A model generated the notes under the pieces. That model saw only the letters and a list, made by a program, of their open reading frames with translations. It was not told where the DNA came from and ran no database searches. A program made the translations under genes and the position numbers. A stretch of 64,000 bases of DNA from Sphingomonas sanguinis (lineage in GTDB: Bacteria > Pseudomonadota > Alphaproteobacteria > Sphingomonadales > Sphingomonadaceae), in the NCBI RefSeq assembly GCF_019297835.1, contig NZ_CP079203.1, forward strand, positions 3,848,001 to 3,912,000, in the 5' to 3' direction. This document shows, piece by piece, positions 9,480 through 18,467 of the stretch (the stretch's first letter is position 1; the number at the start of each line of letters is the position of its first letter).

Positions 9480-9742
9480 CAACGCCTCCTGTCCTCAAAT
9501 TTAGGATCCAGGGCGGCCAGAAATCTAGGGGCTACTCAGTTGGCGGCAATGGCGTCGTGGCGCTTCGAATGCTGGCGACGGCCATTCCGCGTTGTGATTC
9601 TCAATGAGGATAATCCAGAGAATCGATAGTTGATTACTCTGTACCTGATCGGTTCTGGCTGTATCAGGAGGTATAGTACCGACCGATCACCAAAAAAACC
9701 GATATACCCAAACGACCAAGCGTCTAAGTGTTTGTAATCGCA

Positions 9743-9817
9743 TGGTGACCCCTACGAGAATCGAACTCGTGTTTTCGCCGTGAGAGGGCGACGTCCTAAC
9801 CGCTAGACGAAGGGGCC
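9743..9817 (-). tRNA. tRNA-Glu (anticodon CTC)
   Basis: The 75-nt minus-strand sequence begins GGCCCCTTCGTCTAGCGG and ends GGGGTCACCA with an encoded CCA. The acceptor stem GGCCCCT/AGGGGTC has a single mismatch-type pair, the D-loop is standard, and the T-loop contains GTTCGATTC. The anticodon loop CTCTCAC between stem halves TCGCC and GGCGA gives CTC, decoding GAG. The 200 bp between this gene and the insertion sequence (9540-9742) are unusually AT-rich for the window and hold no gene. Confidence 0.95.
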
Positions 9818-9891
9818 GTGCAGTGGAGGGGGCGCTATTAGCGGGGGTGGGATGGGGCGTCAAGCGCTTCCCTGCCCAACTCTTGATAAAA

Positions 9892-9928
9892 AGTGAAAGG
9901 GCGGGGCGACATGGTGTCGTCCCGCCCT
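9892..9928 (-). terminator. Rho-independent terminator after DAHP synthase
   Basis: Read on the minus strand, a 14-bp stem of AAGGGCGGGACGAC pairs with GTCGCCCCGCCCTT around a 5-nt loop and is followed by a T-rich stretch (TTTCACTTTTT). It lies 13 nt beyond the stop of the gene ending at 9941. Confidence 0.8.
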
Positions 9929-9940
9929 TTGTCGTGCCGG

Positions 9941-11314
9941 TTATGCCGCGTCCTTGCGGCGTTCGGCCATTTCCTCGTTCAGCATTTCGGCAAGCAGGAA
10001 GGCCAGCTCCAGGCTCTGCCCCGCATTGAGGCGCGGGTCGCAATGCGTGTGATAGCGGTCGGCCAGCGACTGTTCGGTCACGTCGATCGCACCGCCGGTG
10101 CACTCGGTCACGTTCTGGCCGGTCATCTCGGCATGGATGCCGCCCGCATGGGTGCCCTCTGCACGGTGGACGGCGAAGAAGCCGCGCACTTCGGCCAGGA
10201 TGCGGTCGAAGGGGCGCGTCTTGTAACCGGTCGCCGCCTTGATCGTGTTGCCGTGCATCGGGTCGCAGGACCAGACCACCGGATGGCCCTCGCGCGTGAC
10301 GGCGCGGACGAGCTTCGGCAGATGCGCCTCGATCTTGTCATGGCCATAGCGGGTGATGAGTGTCATGCGGCCGGGCACGCGGCCGGGGTTCAGCGTGTCG
10401 AGCATCCGCAGCAGCGCCTCGGGCTCCAGGCTGGGGCCGCACTTCACGCCGATCGGGTTGCCGATGCCGCGCAGGAACTCGACATGCGACGAACCCTCGA
10501 AACGGGTGCGGTCGCCGATCCACAGGAAGTGGGCTGATGTGTCGTACCAGTCGCCGGTCAGCGAATCCTGCCGGGTCAGCGCCTGCTCATAGGGGAGCAG
10601 CAGCGCTTCGTGGCTTGTATAGAAGCTGGTCTGCGCCAGTTGGGGCACCGAGGCCGGGTCGATGCCGCACGCCGCCATGAAGTCCAGCGCCTCGCCGATC
10701 CGGTCGGCCATCTCGCTATACTTCTGCGCCCAGGGGCTGCGGCCCATGAAGTCATGGGTCCAGCGATGGACCTGGTGCAGGTTGGCGTACCCCCCTTGTG
10801 CAAACGCACGCAGCAGGTTCAGCGTCGCCGCCGACTGCGCATAGGAACGCAGCATCCGCTGGGGATCGGGCACGCGCGCCTCGGGGGTGAAGGCGATGTC
10901 GTTGACATTGTCGCCGCGATAGCTGGGCAGCTCGACGCCACCCACGACCTCGGTATCGGCCGAGCGCGGCTTGGCGAACTGGCCCGCCATGCGACCCAGC
11001 TTCACCACCGGCAGCTTCGAGGCGAAGGTCAGGACGACCGCCATCTGCAGGATGACCCGGAAGGTGTCGCGAATGTTGTTCGCGCTATGCTCGGCAAAGC
11101 TCTCGGCACAGTCGCCGCCCTGAAGCAGGAAACCCCGGCCCGCCGCCACTTCGGCCAGCTCGGCGGTCAGGCTGCGCGCCTCGCCCGCAAAGACCAGCGG
11201 CGGATAGGTCGCCAGCGTCTTGGTCGCGGCGTCCAGCGCATTCTGGTCGGGATAGCGGGGAAGCTGGCGCGCTTCGGCATTCGTCCAGCTTTCGGGGGCC
11301 CAGTTCGCGGCCAT
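9941..11314 (-). CDS. Class II 3-deoxy-7-phosphoheptulonate synthase (DAHP synthase)
   Basis: This enzyme condenses phosphoenolpyruvate with erythrose 4-phosphate, the first step of the shikimate pathway. The 457-residue protein matches the plant/actinobacterial class II type: start [19 protein letters not shown], the [14 protein letters not shown] segment, [12 protein letters not shown], the metal/PEP region [12 protein letters not shown], and [15 protein letters not shown] near the end. The ATG at 11314 fits the family start; the frame stays open far upstream only by chance. It stands alone, with a terminator directly downstream and the divergent protease gene starting at 11510. Confidence 0.95.
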   Translation of the reverse strand: MAANWAPESWTNAEARQLPRYPDQNALDAATKTLATYPPLVFAGEARSLTAELAEVAAGRGFLLQGGDCAESFAEHSANNIRDTFRVILQMAVVLTFASKLPVVKLGRMAGQFAKPRSADTEVVGGVELPSYRGDNVNDIAFTPEARVPDPQRMLRSYAQSAATLNLLRAFAQGGYANLHQVHRWTHDFMGRSPWAQKYSEMADRIGEALDFMAACGIDPASVPQLAQTSFYTSHEALLLPYEQALTRQDSLTGDWYDTSAHFLWIGDRTRFEGSSHVEFLRGIGNPIGVKCGPSLEPEALLRMLDTLNPGRVPGRMTLITRYGHDKIEAHLPKLVRAVTREGHPVVWSCDPMHGNTIKAATGYKTRPFDRILAEVRGFFAVHRAEGTHAGGIHAEMTGQNVTECTGGAIDVTEQSLADRYHTHCDPRLNAGQSLELAFLLAEMLNEEMAERRKDAA

Positions 11315-11509
11315 GATCGTCCTGCTCTTTCGTCTTCTTTGCTGTGAACGATCGCCCATGCGCCCAATTGCGGCCATACGCAATGAAGTTGGCGTTTGAG
11401 GCCCCCAAGTCGCGTCTTTTGTTGCGTCCGATACCAGTTTGCGCCGAGCGGTGGCGGATTGCGGCGACCGGCTTTGCGGATTGTGCAGAGAGGCGGTAGC
11501 AGGAGCGCG

Positions 11510-12541
11510 ATGTCGCGTGCCTCCATCCTGTCGTCGGCGGTCGTCGCCCTGTCCGCCTTCCTGCTGTCGGTGCCCGACCGGGCGCCCGCCGCGCCCCTCG
11601 TCGCGGTCGAGAAGACCGACAACACAGCGCTGTTCGGGGCCATGCGCGACGCCGATCTGCGGCTGGCGACGATCGCATGGAAATTGGCGACGGCCAACGC
11701 CGCGATCTGCCCCGACCGCGCACCTACTCCGGGCATCGTGGTTCATGCGATCGACCAGTATGACCCAGGCGTGCGCAAGGACCTGCCCCTGATCTTCGGC
11801 TTCGAGGGGCCGGTCGCGGTCGAGGCGGTCGTGCCGGGCAGCGCGGCGGCGAAGGCCGGAGTGCAGCCGAACGACACGATCGAGGCGGTCGACGGCAAGC
11901 CCTTCGTCGTCAATCCGGCGGGCGCGTCGCAGGCGAACACCGCGACCCGTGACGCCGCACAGCGCCAGATCGCCGCCGAGCCTGCCGACCGGCCGCTGCG
12001 CCTGACCCTGCTCCGCCATGGCCAGCGGCGCGAGGTGACGGTCGCGGCCCAGCCCGGTTGCCGCTCGCGCTTCGAGATGCTGATGGGGCCGGGGCTGACG
12101 GCGTCGGCGGACGGCGATATCGTCCAGATCGGCTCGCGCTTCTTCGAGCGGTTCGACGACCGGATGATCGCGGTCGTCGTGGCGCACGAGTTTTCGCACA
12201 ATATCCTGCATCACCGCGACCGGCTGGACGCGGCGGGCGTGAAGCGCGGCATCCTGTCGGAGTTCGGGCGCAACGGGCGACTGTTCCGTCAGACGGAGAC
12301 CGAGGCAGACCTGCTGGGCGTCATCCTGATGCGCAATGCGGGTTATGATCCGCAGGACGCGGTGCGGTTCTGGCGGGAACATGGCGGCGAGGTCGATGGC
12401 GGCATCTTCCGCAGCCGCACGCATCCGTCCTCCTCCGCGCGGGCCGATGCGGTCGCGGCCGAGATCGCGGCCATTCAGGCGGGTGCGCCCACGCCCTATC
12501 GTCCGGCCTTGCTCGACCAAGCAAAGGCCACATTGCAATAG
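11510..12541 (+). CDS. Secreted PDZ-domain M48-family metalloprotease
   Basis: This 343-residue protein has an N-terminal signal peptide (hydrophobic residues about 8-22, possible cleavage after AAPAA), a PDZ-like domain (about 95-180, containing [29 protein letters not shown]) and an M48-type zinc peptidase core with HEFSH at 226-230. The downstream ETEAD segment (E265) is the likely third zinc ligand. An AGGAG site precedes the ATG at 11510. The PDZ-peptidase order suggests a periplasmic quality-control protease related to BepA/LoiP-type M48 enzymes, but no partner gene indicates a substrate. Confidence 0.85.
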   Translation: MSRASILSSAVVALSAFLLSVPDRAPAAPLVAVEKTDNTALFGAMRDADLRLATIAWKLATANAAICPDRAPTPGIVVHAIDQYDPGVRKDLPLIFGFEGPVAVEAVVPGSAAAKAGVQPNDTIEAVDGKPFVVNPAGASQANTATRDAAQRQIAAEPADRPLRLTLLRHGQRREVTVAAQPGCRSRFEMLMGPGLTASADGDIVQIGSRFFERFDDRMIAVVVAHEFSHNILHHRDRLDAAGVKRGILSEFGRNGRLFRQTETEADLLGVILMRNAGYDPQDAVRFWREHGGEVDGGIFRSRTHPSSSARADAVAAEIAAIQAGAPTPYRPALLDQAKATLQ

Positions 12542-12567
12542 GTTGGAATGTAAGCGCTTAACCAACC
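12541..12567. promoter_or_regulatory. Inverted repeat with TAAGCGCTTA core upstream of the chemoreceptor
   Basis: GGTTGG at the left and CCAACC at the right flank a perfect 10-bp palindrome TAAGCGCTTA (12551-12560). The site begins directly after the protease stop and lies 71 nt before the chemoreceptor start. The core resembles operators of LacI-family repressors. A weak terminator for the protease gene is an alternative, though no T run follows. Confidence 0.4.
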
Positions 12568-12637
12568 GTTTGCAGTTGGCGGTTACACATCGGGCAAAGT
12601 CGCAGGCATAGGAGCTTGCGATCTGCCGGGGACCGTC

Positions 12638-14476
12638 ATGTTTTCATCCTTGCCCATACCGAAAAAGATCGGTCTTTCGTTCACAGTCGTCGTTCTTTCC
12701 GTGCTGGTGATGATGGGGGTTCTGTGGTGGTCCCTGGCCAAGATCGAGGGGATGACGAAGCGGAGCGTCCTGGCGCAGGAGGTCTATACCAACACGCTGG
12801 AGATGGAGGGCGGCGTCCAGCGCGAGAACAGCCAGATGCGCGGCTTCCTCATCACTGGGGACGAAGCCTATCTAAAACAATATTTTACCGCGCGTACCGC
12901 CGAGACCGAGGCGGCGGCCCTGCTCGACAAGGAATTGGTGGACGATCCCAAGGCGCGCGCTGAGGTGGCTGCATCGCATGCCAGGATGGACGAATGGCGC
13001 CGCGACATCGGTGATCCGCTGATCGCGCGCAGCCGTACCGATCGCGAGGGCGCACAGGCCTGGCTTCGCGCCAATAGCGGGCGTGTGCGGGTCACGACGA
13101 TCCTGCAGCCGCTGCGCGATCTGCGGGCGCGGAGGCTCGACAGGATGGCGACGGTGCGGGCCGACCGCAGGATGGTGCTGCAGACGGCGCAATGGAGCCT
13201 GATCGTCGGCGGCCTGATCATGGTCGGAACCGCCATCGCGATGGCGGTGCTGCTGTCGCGCGCGTTGGGACGGCCGATCGTCCGGCTGACGGGGGTCATG
13301 GACGCACTGTCGCACGGTCGAAACGACATCGTCGTCCCCGATGCCGACCGGCGCGACGAACTGGGCAGCATGTCGCGCGCCGTGGTCGTCTTCCGCGACA
13401 CCGCCGTCGCCAAGGCGCGGTCGGATGCCGAGCAGAATGACGTGGTCGAGCGCATCGGCGGCGCGCTGGGCCAGTTGGCGGACTCGGACCTGACCGCCCG
13501 GCTCTCTGGCTTCCCGCCTTCCTATGCGGCGATCGAGCGCGACTTTAACACGGCGGTCTTGCGGCTGTCGGGTTCGCTGGGTGCGGTGCGCGTCAACGCG
13601 GCCGGGATCACCAGCGGCACGGTGGAAATGAACGAGGCCGCCGACGATTTGGCGCGCCGGGCCGAACAGCAGGCGGCAAGCATCGAGGAAACCTCGGCCG
13701 CGATGAACGAGATCGCCCAGTCGGTGACGGCCGCGGCGACCAAGGCGCAGTCGGCCGAGGCGATCGTCCGCAAGGCGAGCAGCGACGTCGCCAACAGCGA
13801 GGCGATCGTCCGCCGTACCGTGTCGGCGATCGGCGACATCGAACGCTCGTCCAACGAGATTGCCGAGATCATCGCGGTGATCGACGGCCTATCCTTCCAG
13901 ACCAACCTGCTGGCGCTGAACGCCGGTGTCGAGGCGGCCCGTGCGGGTGATGCGGGCAAGGGCTTCGCGGTCGTCGCCTCCGAAGTCCGTGCGCTGGCCG
14001 AACGCTCGGCCGAGGCGGCACGCGACATCAGCGCGCGGATCACGACCACGGTCGACCGGGTGCGCAGCGGCGTGGAGCTGGCTAACAAGACCGACGAGTC
14101 GCTGCGCCTGATCGCGACGGGCATGCAGGACATCACCGGACTGGTCGAATCGATCGCGGGCGGGGCGTCCGAACAGGCGACCAGCATCCAGCAGGTCAAT
14201 CTGGCGATCAACGATATGGACGGCGTGACCCAGGCCAATGCCGCGATGGTCGAGGAAGTCACCGCCGCCGTCCGCGCCCTGTCCACCGAAACCCGCGCGC
14301 TGGAGGAGCAGGTCAACCGCTTCCGCGTCGACGAGGCGGCGGCATCGTCCTTCGCGCACGCCGTGCCGATGCGCCGCGCGGCCCCGCCCGCGCCCGCTCC
14401 GGCACGGCGAGCGGCAAGCCCGGTGCAGGGCAATCTCGCCATGAAGCAGGACGAAGACGACTGGAGCAGCTTCTGA
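12638..14476 (+). CDS. Methyl-accepting chemotaxis protein
   Basis: This 612-residue transducer has a transmembrane helix at about 11-32, a helical CHASE3-like periplasmic domain to about 185, a second membrane helix at about 188-206, HAMP modules at 207-260 and about 265-315, and a cytoplasmic signalling domain. The hairpin tip is clear at about 411-460 ([20 protein letters not shown] then [20 protein letters not shown]). The C-terminus ends DDWSSF after an Ala/Pro linker, resembling the W-x-x-F tether for CheR/CheB. No che genes are nearby. Ligand unknown. Confidence 0.93.
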   Translation: MFSSLPIPKKIGLSFTVVVLSVLVMMGVLWWSLAKIEGMTKRSVLAQEVYTNTLEMEGGVQRENSQMRGFLITGDEAYLKQYFTARTAETEAAALLDKELVDDPKARAEVAASHARMDEWRRDIGDPLIARSRTDREGAQAWLRANSGRVRVTTILQPLRDLRARRLDRMATVRADRRMVLQTAQWSLIVGGLIMVGTAIAMAVLLSRALGRPIVRLTGVMDALSHGRNDIVVPDADRRDELGSMSRAVVVFRDTAVAKARSDAEQNDVVERIGGALGQLADSDLTARLSGFPPSYAAIERDFNTAVLRLSGSLGAVRVNAAGITSGTVEMNEAADDLARRAEQQAASIEETSAAMNEIAQSVTAAATKAQSAEAIVRKASSDVANSEAIVRRTVSAIGDIERSSNEIAEIIAVIDGLSFQTNLLALNAGVEAARAGDAGKGFAVVASEVRALAERSAEAARDISARITTTVDRVRSGVELANKTDESLRLIATGMQDITGLVESIAGGASEQATSIQQVNLAINDMDGVTQANAAMVEEVTAAVRALSTETRALEEQVNRFRVDEAAASSFAHAVPMRRAAPPAPAPARRAASPVQGNLAMKQDEDDWSSF

Positions 14477-14508
14477 TCCTGCCCTGACCCCGCAGGACGG
14501 CTTTCGCG

Positions 14509-14547
14509 AAGGTCCGCAATCTCCCCCCGGCGGATTGCGGGCCTTTT
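14509..14547 (+). terminator. Rho-independent terminator after the chemoreceptor gene
   Basis: AAGGTCCGCAATC pairs with GATTGCGGGCCTT across a C-rich loop and is followed by TTTT. It starts 33 nt after the stop at 14476. Confidence 0.82.
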
Positions 14548-14599
14548 CATTATGACATGCGGGATTGTAAGTCGCGGCCTGCCGGGGCAAGCGGCGGAC

Positions 14600-14914
14600 A
14601 TGGATATTCCCCAACGCTATGCCGATTTCATCCAGTGGATCGGCGACGGCACCGGCATGGCCGACAGCCTGTTGCACGTCCATGCGGGCATGGCGGTGCT
14701 GTTCCTGGCGCGCGTCCTGACCCGCAAATCGCTATCCACCCCAATCCCGCTCGCCTGCGTCGCGCTGGCCGAGGCGGGGAACGAAATCCTCGACCGGCTG
14801 CATTATGGATCGTGGCGTTGGGACGATACACTGGGCGACATCGCCAACACCATGTTCTGGCCGACCATATTGTTCATCGGCCTGCGGATGCGATCCCCGC
14901 GCGGACGGCGTTGA
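14600..14914 (+). CDS. Small membrane protein, paralogue of the protein at 23281
   Basis: This 104-residue protein has two hydrophobic segments (about 28-50 and 80-98). It shares several motifs in order with the minus-strand protein at 23281-23637: TG-x2-DS-x-LH-x2-AGMA, E-x2-NE-x2-D-x-L and DI-x-NTM-x2-PT. The ATG at 14600 matches the conserved region better than an upstream ATG at 14552. Function unknown; the conserved acidic and His residues within membrane segments are unexplained. A palindromic repeat begins 14 nt after the stop. Confidence 0.7.
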   Translation: MDIPQRYADFIQWIGDGTGMADSLLHVHAGMAVLFLARVLTRKSLSTPIPLACVALAEAGNEILDRLHYGSWRWDDTLGDIANTMFWPTILFIGLRMRSPRGRR

Positions 14915-14928
14915 GCGGTATTTTTACA

Positions 14929-15059
14929 ATTCCTCCCCTGCCAGGGGATAAGGGGAGGGGGACCATCCGCAAGATGGTGGAGGGGTGTCCCCGCCATCGA
15001 GAGCGGGACACCCCTCCGTCAGGCCTTCGGCCTGCCACCTCCCCTGCCAGGGGAGGAAT
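14929..15059. repeat. GC-rich palindromic intergenic repeat, copy A1
   Basis: This 131-bp sequence is bounded by ATTCCTCCCCTG and its inverse, with inner inverted pairs GGAGGGGTGT/ACACCCCTCC and the hairpin AGGCCTTCGGCCT. A second copy (A2) lies at 23137-23275 with the same order of arms but a different central loop. It sits between a plus-strand gene and the 3' end of minus-strand cysS, so it may also work as a two-way terminator. Confidence 0.85.
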
Positions 15060-15067
15060 AGGTATTC

Positions 15068-16513
15068 TCAACCCTCCGGCAGTACCGGCTTCCAGTCCCA
15101 GCCCAGCGGATCGCCGTCCATCACCTCTACCCCGGCGGCGAGCAGCGTGTCGCGAATAGCGTCGCTCTTGGCGAAATCCTTGTCTGCCCTTGCCGCGCGT
15201 CGTTCGACCAGCTGCGCCTCGATGGCTGTTTCGTCCAGCGTGGCGTTCTTCGGCCGGGTGCGCAGGTCGGCGCGGGTCAGCGTCGCCAGTTGCAGCCCCA
15301 GTGTCGCATCGAAATCAGCGAGTGCCGCGAGTCGCACGCCCGGCGACAGTTTCTTGTCGCCCAGCATCTCGTCCAGCACGGGCAGCGCGCGCGGCGTCGC
15401 CAGATCGTCCGACAGCGCGGCATCCAGCCGTTCGCGATAGGGAGCCGCATCGCCCTTTTCCGGCGCATCGGCGCGGGCACGAAGCCCCTCGACCGTCTGC
15501 ACCAGCCGCTTGAGGCGCACCTGCGCAGCGGCGAGGCCATCCCAGCCGAACTCCATTTCTGAGCGGTAATGCGCCTGGAGGCACATCAGGCGGTAAGCGA
15601 GCGGGTGGAAGCCGCGATCCATCAGCGCCTGGAGCGTCAGGAACTCGCCCGACGACTTGGACATCTTGCCGGTGCGGTCGACCAGGAAGTTGTTGTGCAT
15701 CCAAATATTGGCGCCGCTATCGGGGGTGCAGCTATGCGCCTGATTCTGCGCGATCTCGTTCGGGTGATGGATCTCGCGGTGGTCGATGCCGCCGGTATGG
15801 ATGTCGAACTGCGTACCCAGATACTGCTTGCTCATCACCGAGCATTCCAGATGCCAGCCCGGCGCGCCCGGACCCCAGGGGCTGTCCCATTCCATCTGTC
15901 GATTCTCGCCCGGCGCGGAGGCGCGCCAGATGGCGAAGTCGGCCGGGTGCCGCTTGCCCGCGACGGGATCGATCCGGCTCTCGCCCTCGTCGTCCTGATG
16001 CCGGGCGAGGCGGCCATAATCGGGCACGGTCGTCACGTCGAAATACAGGCCGTCGGGCAGCCTATAGCAGTGCTTGTCCTCGATCGCCCTGGCGAAGTCG
16101 ATCATCTGGGGGACATGCTCGGTCGCCAGCGGGAAGCGGGTCGGCTCGGCAATGCCCAGATCCTTCAGGTTGCGCTTGAAGGCTTCGGTGTAATGCGCGG
16201 CGATCGCCCAGATATCCTGGCCACTCTTCTTGGCGGCGGCCTCCATCTTGTCATCGCCCGCATCGGCGTCGGAGGTCAGATGGCCGACATCGGTGATGTT
16301 GATGATATGGGTGAGAGGCCAGCCCTTCCAGCGCAGCACGCGCGACAGCGTGTCGGTAAAGACATAGGCGCGCAGATTGCCGATATGCGCATAATTATAA
16401 ACGGTTGGGCCGCAGGAATAGACGCGCACATTGGCCGGATCGATCGGTCGGAACGGCTCGGGCGCGCGGGTCAGGCTGTTGTACAGGATCAGCGGAGTGG
16501 CGGGTGCGGTCAT
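15068..16513 (-). CDS. cysS: Cysteinyl-tRNA synthetase
   Basis: This class I aminoacyl-tRNA synthetase charges tRNA-Cys. The 481-residue protein shows YSCGPTVYNYAHIGN (zinc Cys and the HIGH motif), HLECSVMSKQYLG with the second zinc region, and GKMSKSSGEFLTL (KMSKS motif). The ATG at 16513 has AAGG upstream; an in-frame ATG at 16531 would add six residues and is equally permissible. The stop lies 8 nt from the palindromic repeat A1. No operon partner on this strand. Confidence 0.96.
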   Translation of the reverse strand: MTAPATPLILYNSLTRAPEPFRPIDPANVRVYSCGPTVYNYAHIGNLRAYVFTDTLSRVLRWKGWPLTHIINITDVGHLTSDADAGDDKMEAAAKKSGQDIWAIAAHYTEAFKRNLKDLGIAEPTRFPLATEHVPQMIDFARAIEDKHCYRLPDGLYFDVTTVPDYGRLARHQDDEGESRIDPVAGKRHPADFAIWRASAPGENRQMEWDSPWGPGAPGWHLECSVMSKQYLGTQFDIHTGGIDHREIHHPNEIAQNQAHSCTPDSGANIWMHNNFLVDRTGKMSKSSGEFLTLQALMDRGFHPLAYRLMCLQAHYRSEMEFGWDGLAAAQVRLKRLVQTVEGLRARADAPEKGDAAPYRERLDAALSDDLATPRALPVLDEMLGDKKLSPGVRLAALADFDATLGLQLATLTRADLRTRPKNATLDETAIEAQLVERRAARADKDFAKSDAIRDTLLAAGVEVMDGDPLGWDWKPVLPEG

Positions 16514-16900
16514 GGCGGATGCCTTAGCCATGTCGGCTCTTGCCCGAAAGAGGCCCCGGTCCGGCGGGTACCGGAGCCGGGGCTGACGCGGTGACAGGGG
16601 AGGCACCGTGTCGATCGTTCCTGGACCTGGAAGGCCCATGAACATGTCAGGGTGTCCGGCATACGGGAGTTAGCCGGACATCGGTGCTTCTAGGGGGCGG
16701 CGGATCACCGCAGCATGGCCGCCACATGACAAGCGCGTTCATATCGGGGTATCGGCGACGAACCGAGCACGCCGGGCGGCGGAGCGATTTGCGATCCGAC
16801 GGGTTGTAATCGGGCGACCGCGCTGCTAGGAGCGCCCGACGATGCGGCCACAGTTGTTCTGCGGCCGCTTTATCCTGTTTTGCCGGAGCAATTCGTTTTT
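16514..16900. other. Intergenic region between cysS and rpsU with a hairpin
   Basis: No protein-coding gene is supported in this 387-bp divergent region, which must hold both promoters. A hairpin pairs TGTCCGGC (16652-16659) with GCCGGACA (16672-16679) and is not followed by a T run, so it is not an obvious terminator. A second GC-rich hairpin lies near 16850-16866. CCGGAG at 16883 is the likely rpsU ribosome site. Confidence 0.5.
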
Positions 16901-17107
16901 ATGCAGATCATCGTTCGCGACAACAATGTGGATCAGGCCCTTCGCGCGCTCAAGAAGAAGCTGCAGCGGGAAGGCGTGTATCGCGAAATGAAGCTCCGTC
17001 GCCATTACGAGAAGCCCTCGGAAAAGCGCGCTCGTGAGCGTGCAGCGGCCGTGCGTCGTGCCCGCAAGCTGGAGCGCAAGCGCGCCGAGCGCGACGGCGC
17101 CCGGTAA
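16901..17107 (+). CDS. rpsU: 30S ribosomal protein S21 (bS21)
   Basis: The 68-residue protein starts [25 protein letters not shown], the bS21 N-terminus, and ends in a highly basic tail ([17 protein letters not shown]). An upstream in-frame ATG at 16880 overlaps the ribosome site and adds residues not seen in the family, so 16901 is chosen. It is likely transcribed alone or with the FKBP gene 147 nt downstream. Confidence 0.96.
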   Translation: MQIIVRDNNVDQALRALKKKLQREGVYREMKLRRHYEKPSEKRARERAAAVRRARKLERKRAERDGAR

Positions 17108-17254
17108 GCGTATCGCCGGATGGTGCCGCGTTCCTTCGCATCATGCGAGGGGCAGCGGCGCGGTCCGGCACCGGTCGATTCGCATCAAAGTGACTCGGCC
17201 CGCGCTTCGAGCGCCGCCTTTCCTGAACGCCCACGCACAGAGCGAGAAACAGGC

Positions 17255-17827
17255 ATGTCCGTAACCGCTGTTCCCCTTCGTCCCGTCCGGCGTTCCTATC
17301 TGGTCTGGATATGGGTTGCGGTGGTGGCGGCCGTCGTCGTTGCCGCTCTGCTGGCGCGTCAGGGTGACGCCGCACTGCTGCGCGAGGCGCGCGGTGCCGG
17401 TGTCACGACGACCGCGTCGGGCCTTCAGTACAAGGTGATCGAGCCGGGTCAGGGTGGCGCTCTCCCGACCGCGACCGATGTAGCGCTGGTGAACTATACC
17501 GGCCGCCTGATCGACGGCACGGTCTTCGACGCCTCGAAGCAGCCGACGCCGATGCCGCTGTCGAGCGTGCTGCCCGGCTTCGCCGAAGCGCTCAAGCTGA
17601 TGCCCAAGGGGTCGAAGTACCGTTTCTGGCTGCCTGCCAAGCTTGGCTATGGCAACCATGCGAACGGCCCGATCCCGGCCAATTCGGAACTGGTGTTCGA
17701 TGTCGATATGATCGACTTCATCCCCGAATCGGTCCTGCGGCAGATGCAGGCGCAGCAGTCGATGATGGGCGGAGCGGGTGCGGGCGCCATGCCCGGCGGT
17801 GCCCCCGGCGCACCGTCGCCCCGCTAA
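17255..17827 (+). CDS. Membrane-anchored FKBP-type peptidyl-prolyl isomerase
   Basis: This 190-residue protein has one N-terminal transmembrane helix (about 16-35) and a periplasmic FKBP domain (about 50-160), with TTASGLQYKVIEPGQGG, VNYTGRLIDGTVFDAS, LPGFAEALKLMPKGSKYRFWLPAKLGYG and NSELVFDVDMIDF. The C-terminal tail is Met/Gly/Ala/Pro-rich. The ATG at 17255 places the helix at the N-terminus; longer starts run into the rpsU spacer. Likely a periplasmic folding catalyst of the FkpA/Mip-like group. Confidence 0.9.
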   Translation: MSVTAVPLRPVRRSYLVWIWVAVVAAVVVAALLARQGDAALLREARGAGVTTTASGLQYKVIEPGQGGALPTATDVALVNYTGRLIDGTVFDASKQPTPMPLSSVLPGFAEALKLMPKGSKYRFWLPAKLGYGNHANGPIPANSELVFDVDMIDFIPESVLRQMQAQQSMMGGAGAGAMPGGAPGAPSPR

Positions 17828-17866
17828 GGCGTCGCATCGCGCAAAGCCTTTCCGATTCGGATCGAG

Positions 17867-17899
17867 ATCGCCGGAGCCCCATAGGTTTCCGGCGATTTT
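17867..17899 (+). terminator. Rho-independent terminator after the FKBP gene
   Basis: ATCGCCGGA pairs with TCCGGCGAT across a 12-nt loop and is followed by TTTTG. It begins 40 nt after the stop at 17827. Confidence 0.75.
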
Positions 17900-18411
17900 G
17901 CGTTGCGGGGAAGAAGGGGGGCGTGACGTAGGGGTTGGCCTGATCCGCCCCAAACATGCTTTGGCGCCGAGAGGTGCCTCTAAGCGCGCTGTTTCTATCC
18001 TACCGTGACAAGAAGGCGCAGCTTTCCCGATCCTATGTGGGGCCCGGCGAAGGTCGGGCCTGGTGTGCAACGATCGGATTGCCCTGCCATGGCCGCTCCA
18101 ATTGGACGGGCTTTCGCGGGATGGTTGCTGCTTCCGCCCGCGAGCGGGGCAGGCCCTGTAATGGATTGGGGGAGGGCTCGGTAACAGTTCCGAGGAACCG
18201 ACTGTCCGCCCACGCTAAGTGAGCACAGTTTCCTGTCACGCCGGACATGCCATATTGCTGGTTACGGGCCGGGGGTGATGGGGTCTGGCTGGCGAGGGGC
18301 TGTTAGGGGGGGGGCCATCCGGTTTTGGGCGTCATCGGTCTGGGTGGCGCCGGATCGCGCCTCTCGATTGCAATGGCCCCCTCCGGCCACCGAATGTCCA
18401 TCTGCGCCAGA
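17900..18411. other. Intergenic region without a supported gene
   Basis: This is about 510 bp between the FKBP terminator and the terminator of the minus-strand gene at 18468. Short open frames exist on both strands, but none has a ribosome site, a recognisable protein or the codon pattern of the neighbours. It contains a GGCCCGGCGAAGGTCGGGCC hairpin near 18041 and a G run at 18306-18314. A small RNA cannot be excluded. Confidence 0.45.
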
Positions 18412-18440
18412 CAAAAAAATAGCGGCCCGAAGGCCGCTAT
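18412..18440 (-). terminator. Rho-independent terminator of the small secreted protein gene
   Basis: On the minus strand ATAGCGGCC pairs with GGCCGCTAT around a TTCG-type tetraloop and is followed by a run of seven T. It lies 27 nt beyond the stop at 18468. Confidence 0.88.
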
Positions 18441-18467
18441 TCCTTTCAGCCGTATGGCTGAAGCAAC

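Larger units (their letters stand above)
8402..9539 (-). mobile_element. Decayed IS3-family insertion sequence
   Basis: Imperfect terminal inverted repeats of about 28 bp bound the element; both ends read CTGAGTAGCCCCTAG inward before diverging at a few positions. Inside, on the minus strand, lie remnants of orfA (HTH-type) and orfB (DDE integrase) in the usual IS3 order. Length is 1,138 bp, slightly short for the family because orfB has an internal deletion. No convincing target-site duplication was found (GTC on the left, TTG on the right). The element sits between gbcB and a tRNA-Glu gene. It cannot move by its own transposase. Confidence 0.88.

Noticed and set aside
9540..9742. Prophage or integrative-element attachment at tRNA-Glu
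   Set aside because: No integrase is adjacent and no partial copy of the tRNA 3' end was found in the window; the neighbouring IS3 element does not target tRNA genes.
11315..12565. Long minus-strand open frame continuing upstream of the DAHP synthase, opposite the M48 protease
   Set aside because: The plus strand there encodes a complete secreted protease with HEFSH and PDZ motifs. The antisense frame has no recognisable protein and is a by-product of high GC at third positions.
14929..15059. CRISPR array
   Set aside because: The repeats in the window are single palindromic units far apart, without regular spacers, and no cas genes are present.
17900..18411. Short open frames of 70-90 codons in the gap after the FKBP gene
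   Set aside because: They lack ribosome sites, overlap each other on both strands and show no recognisable protein features.
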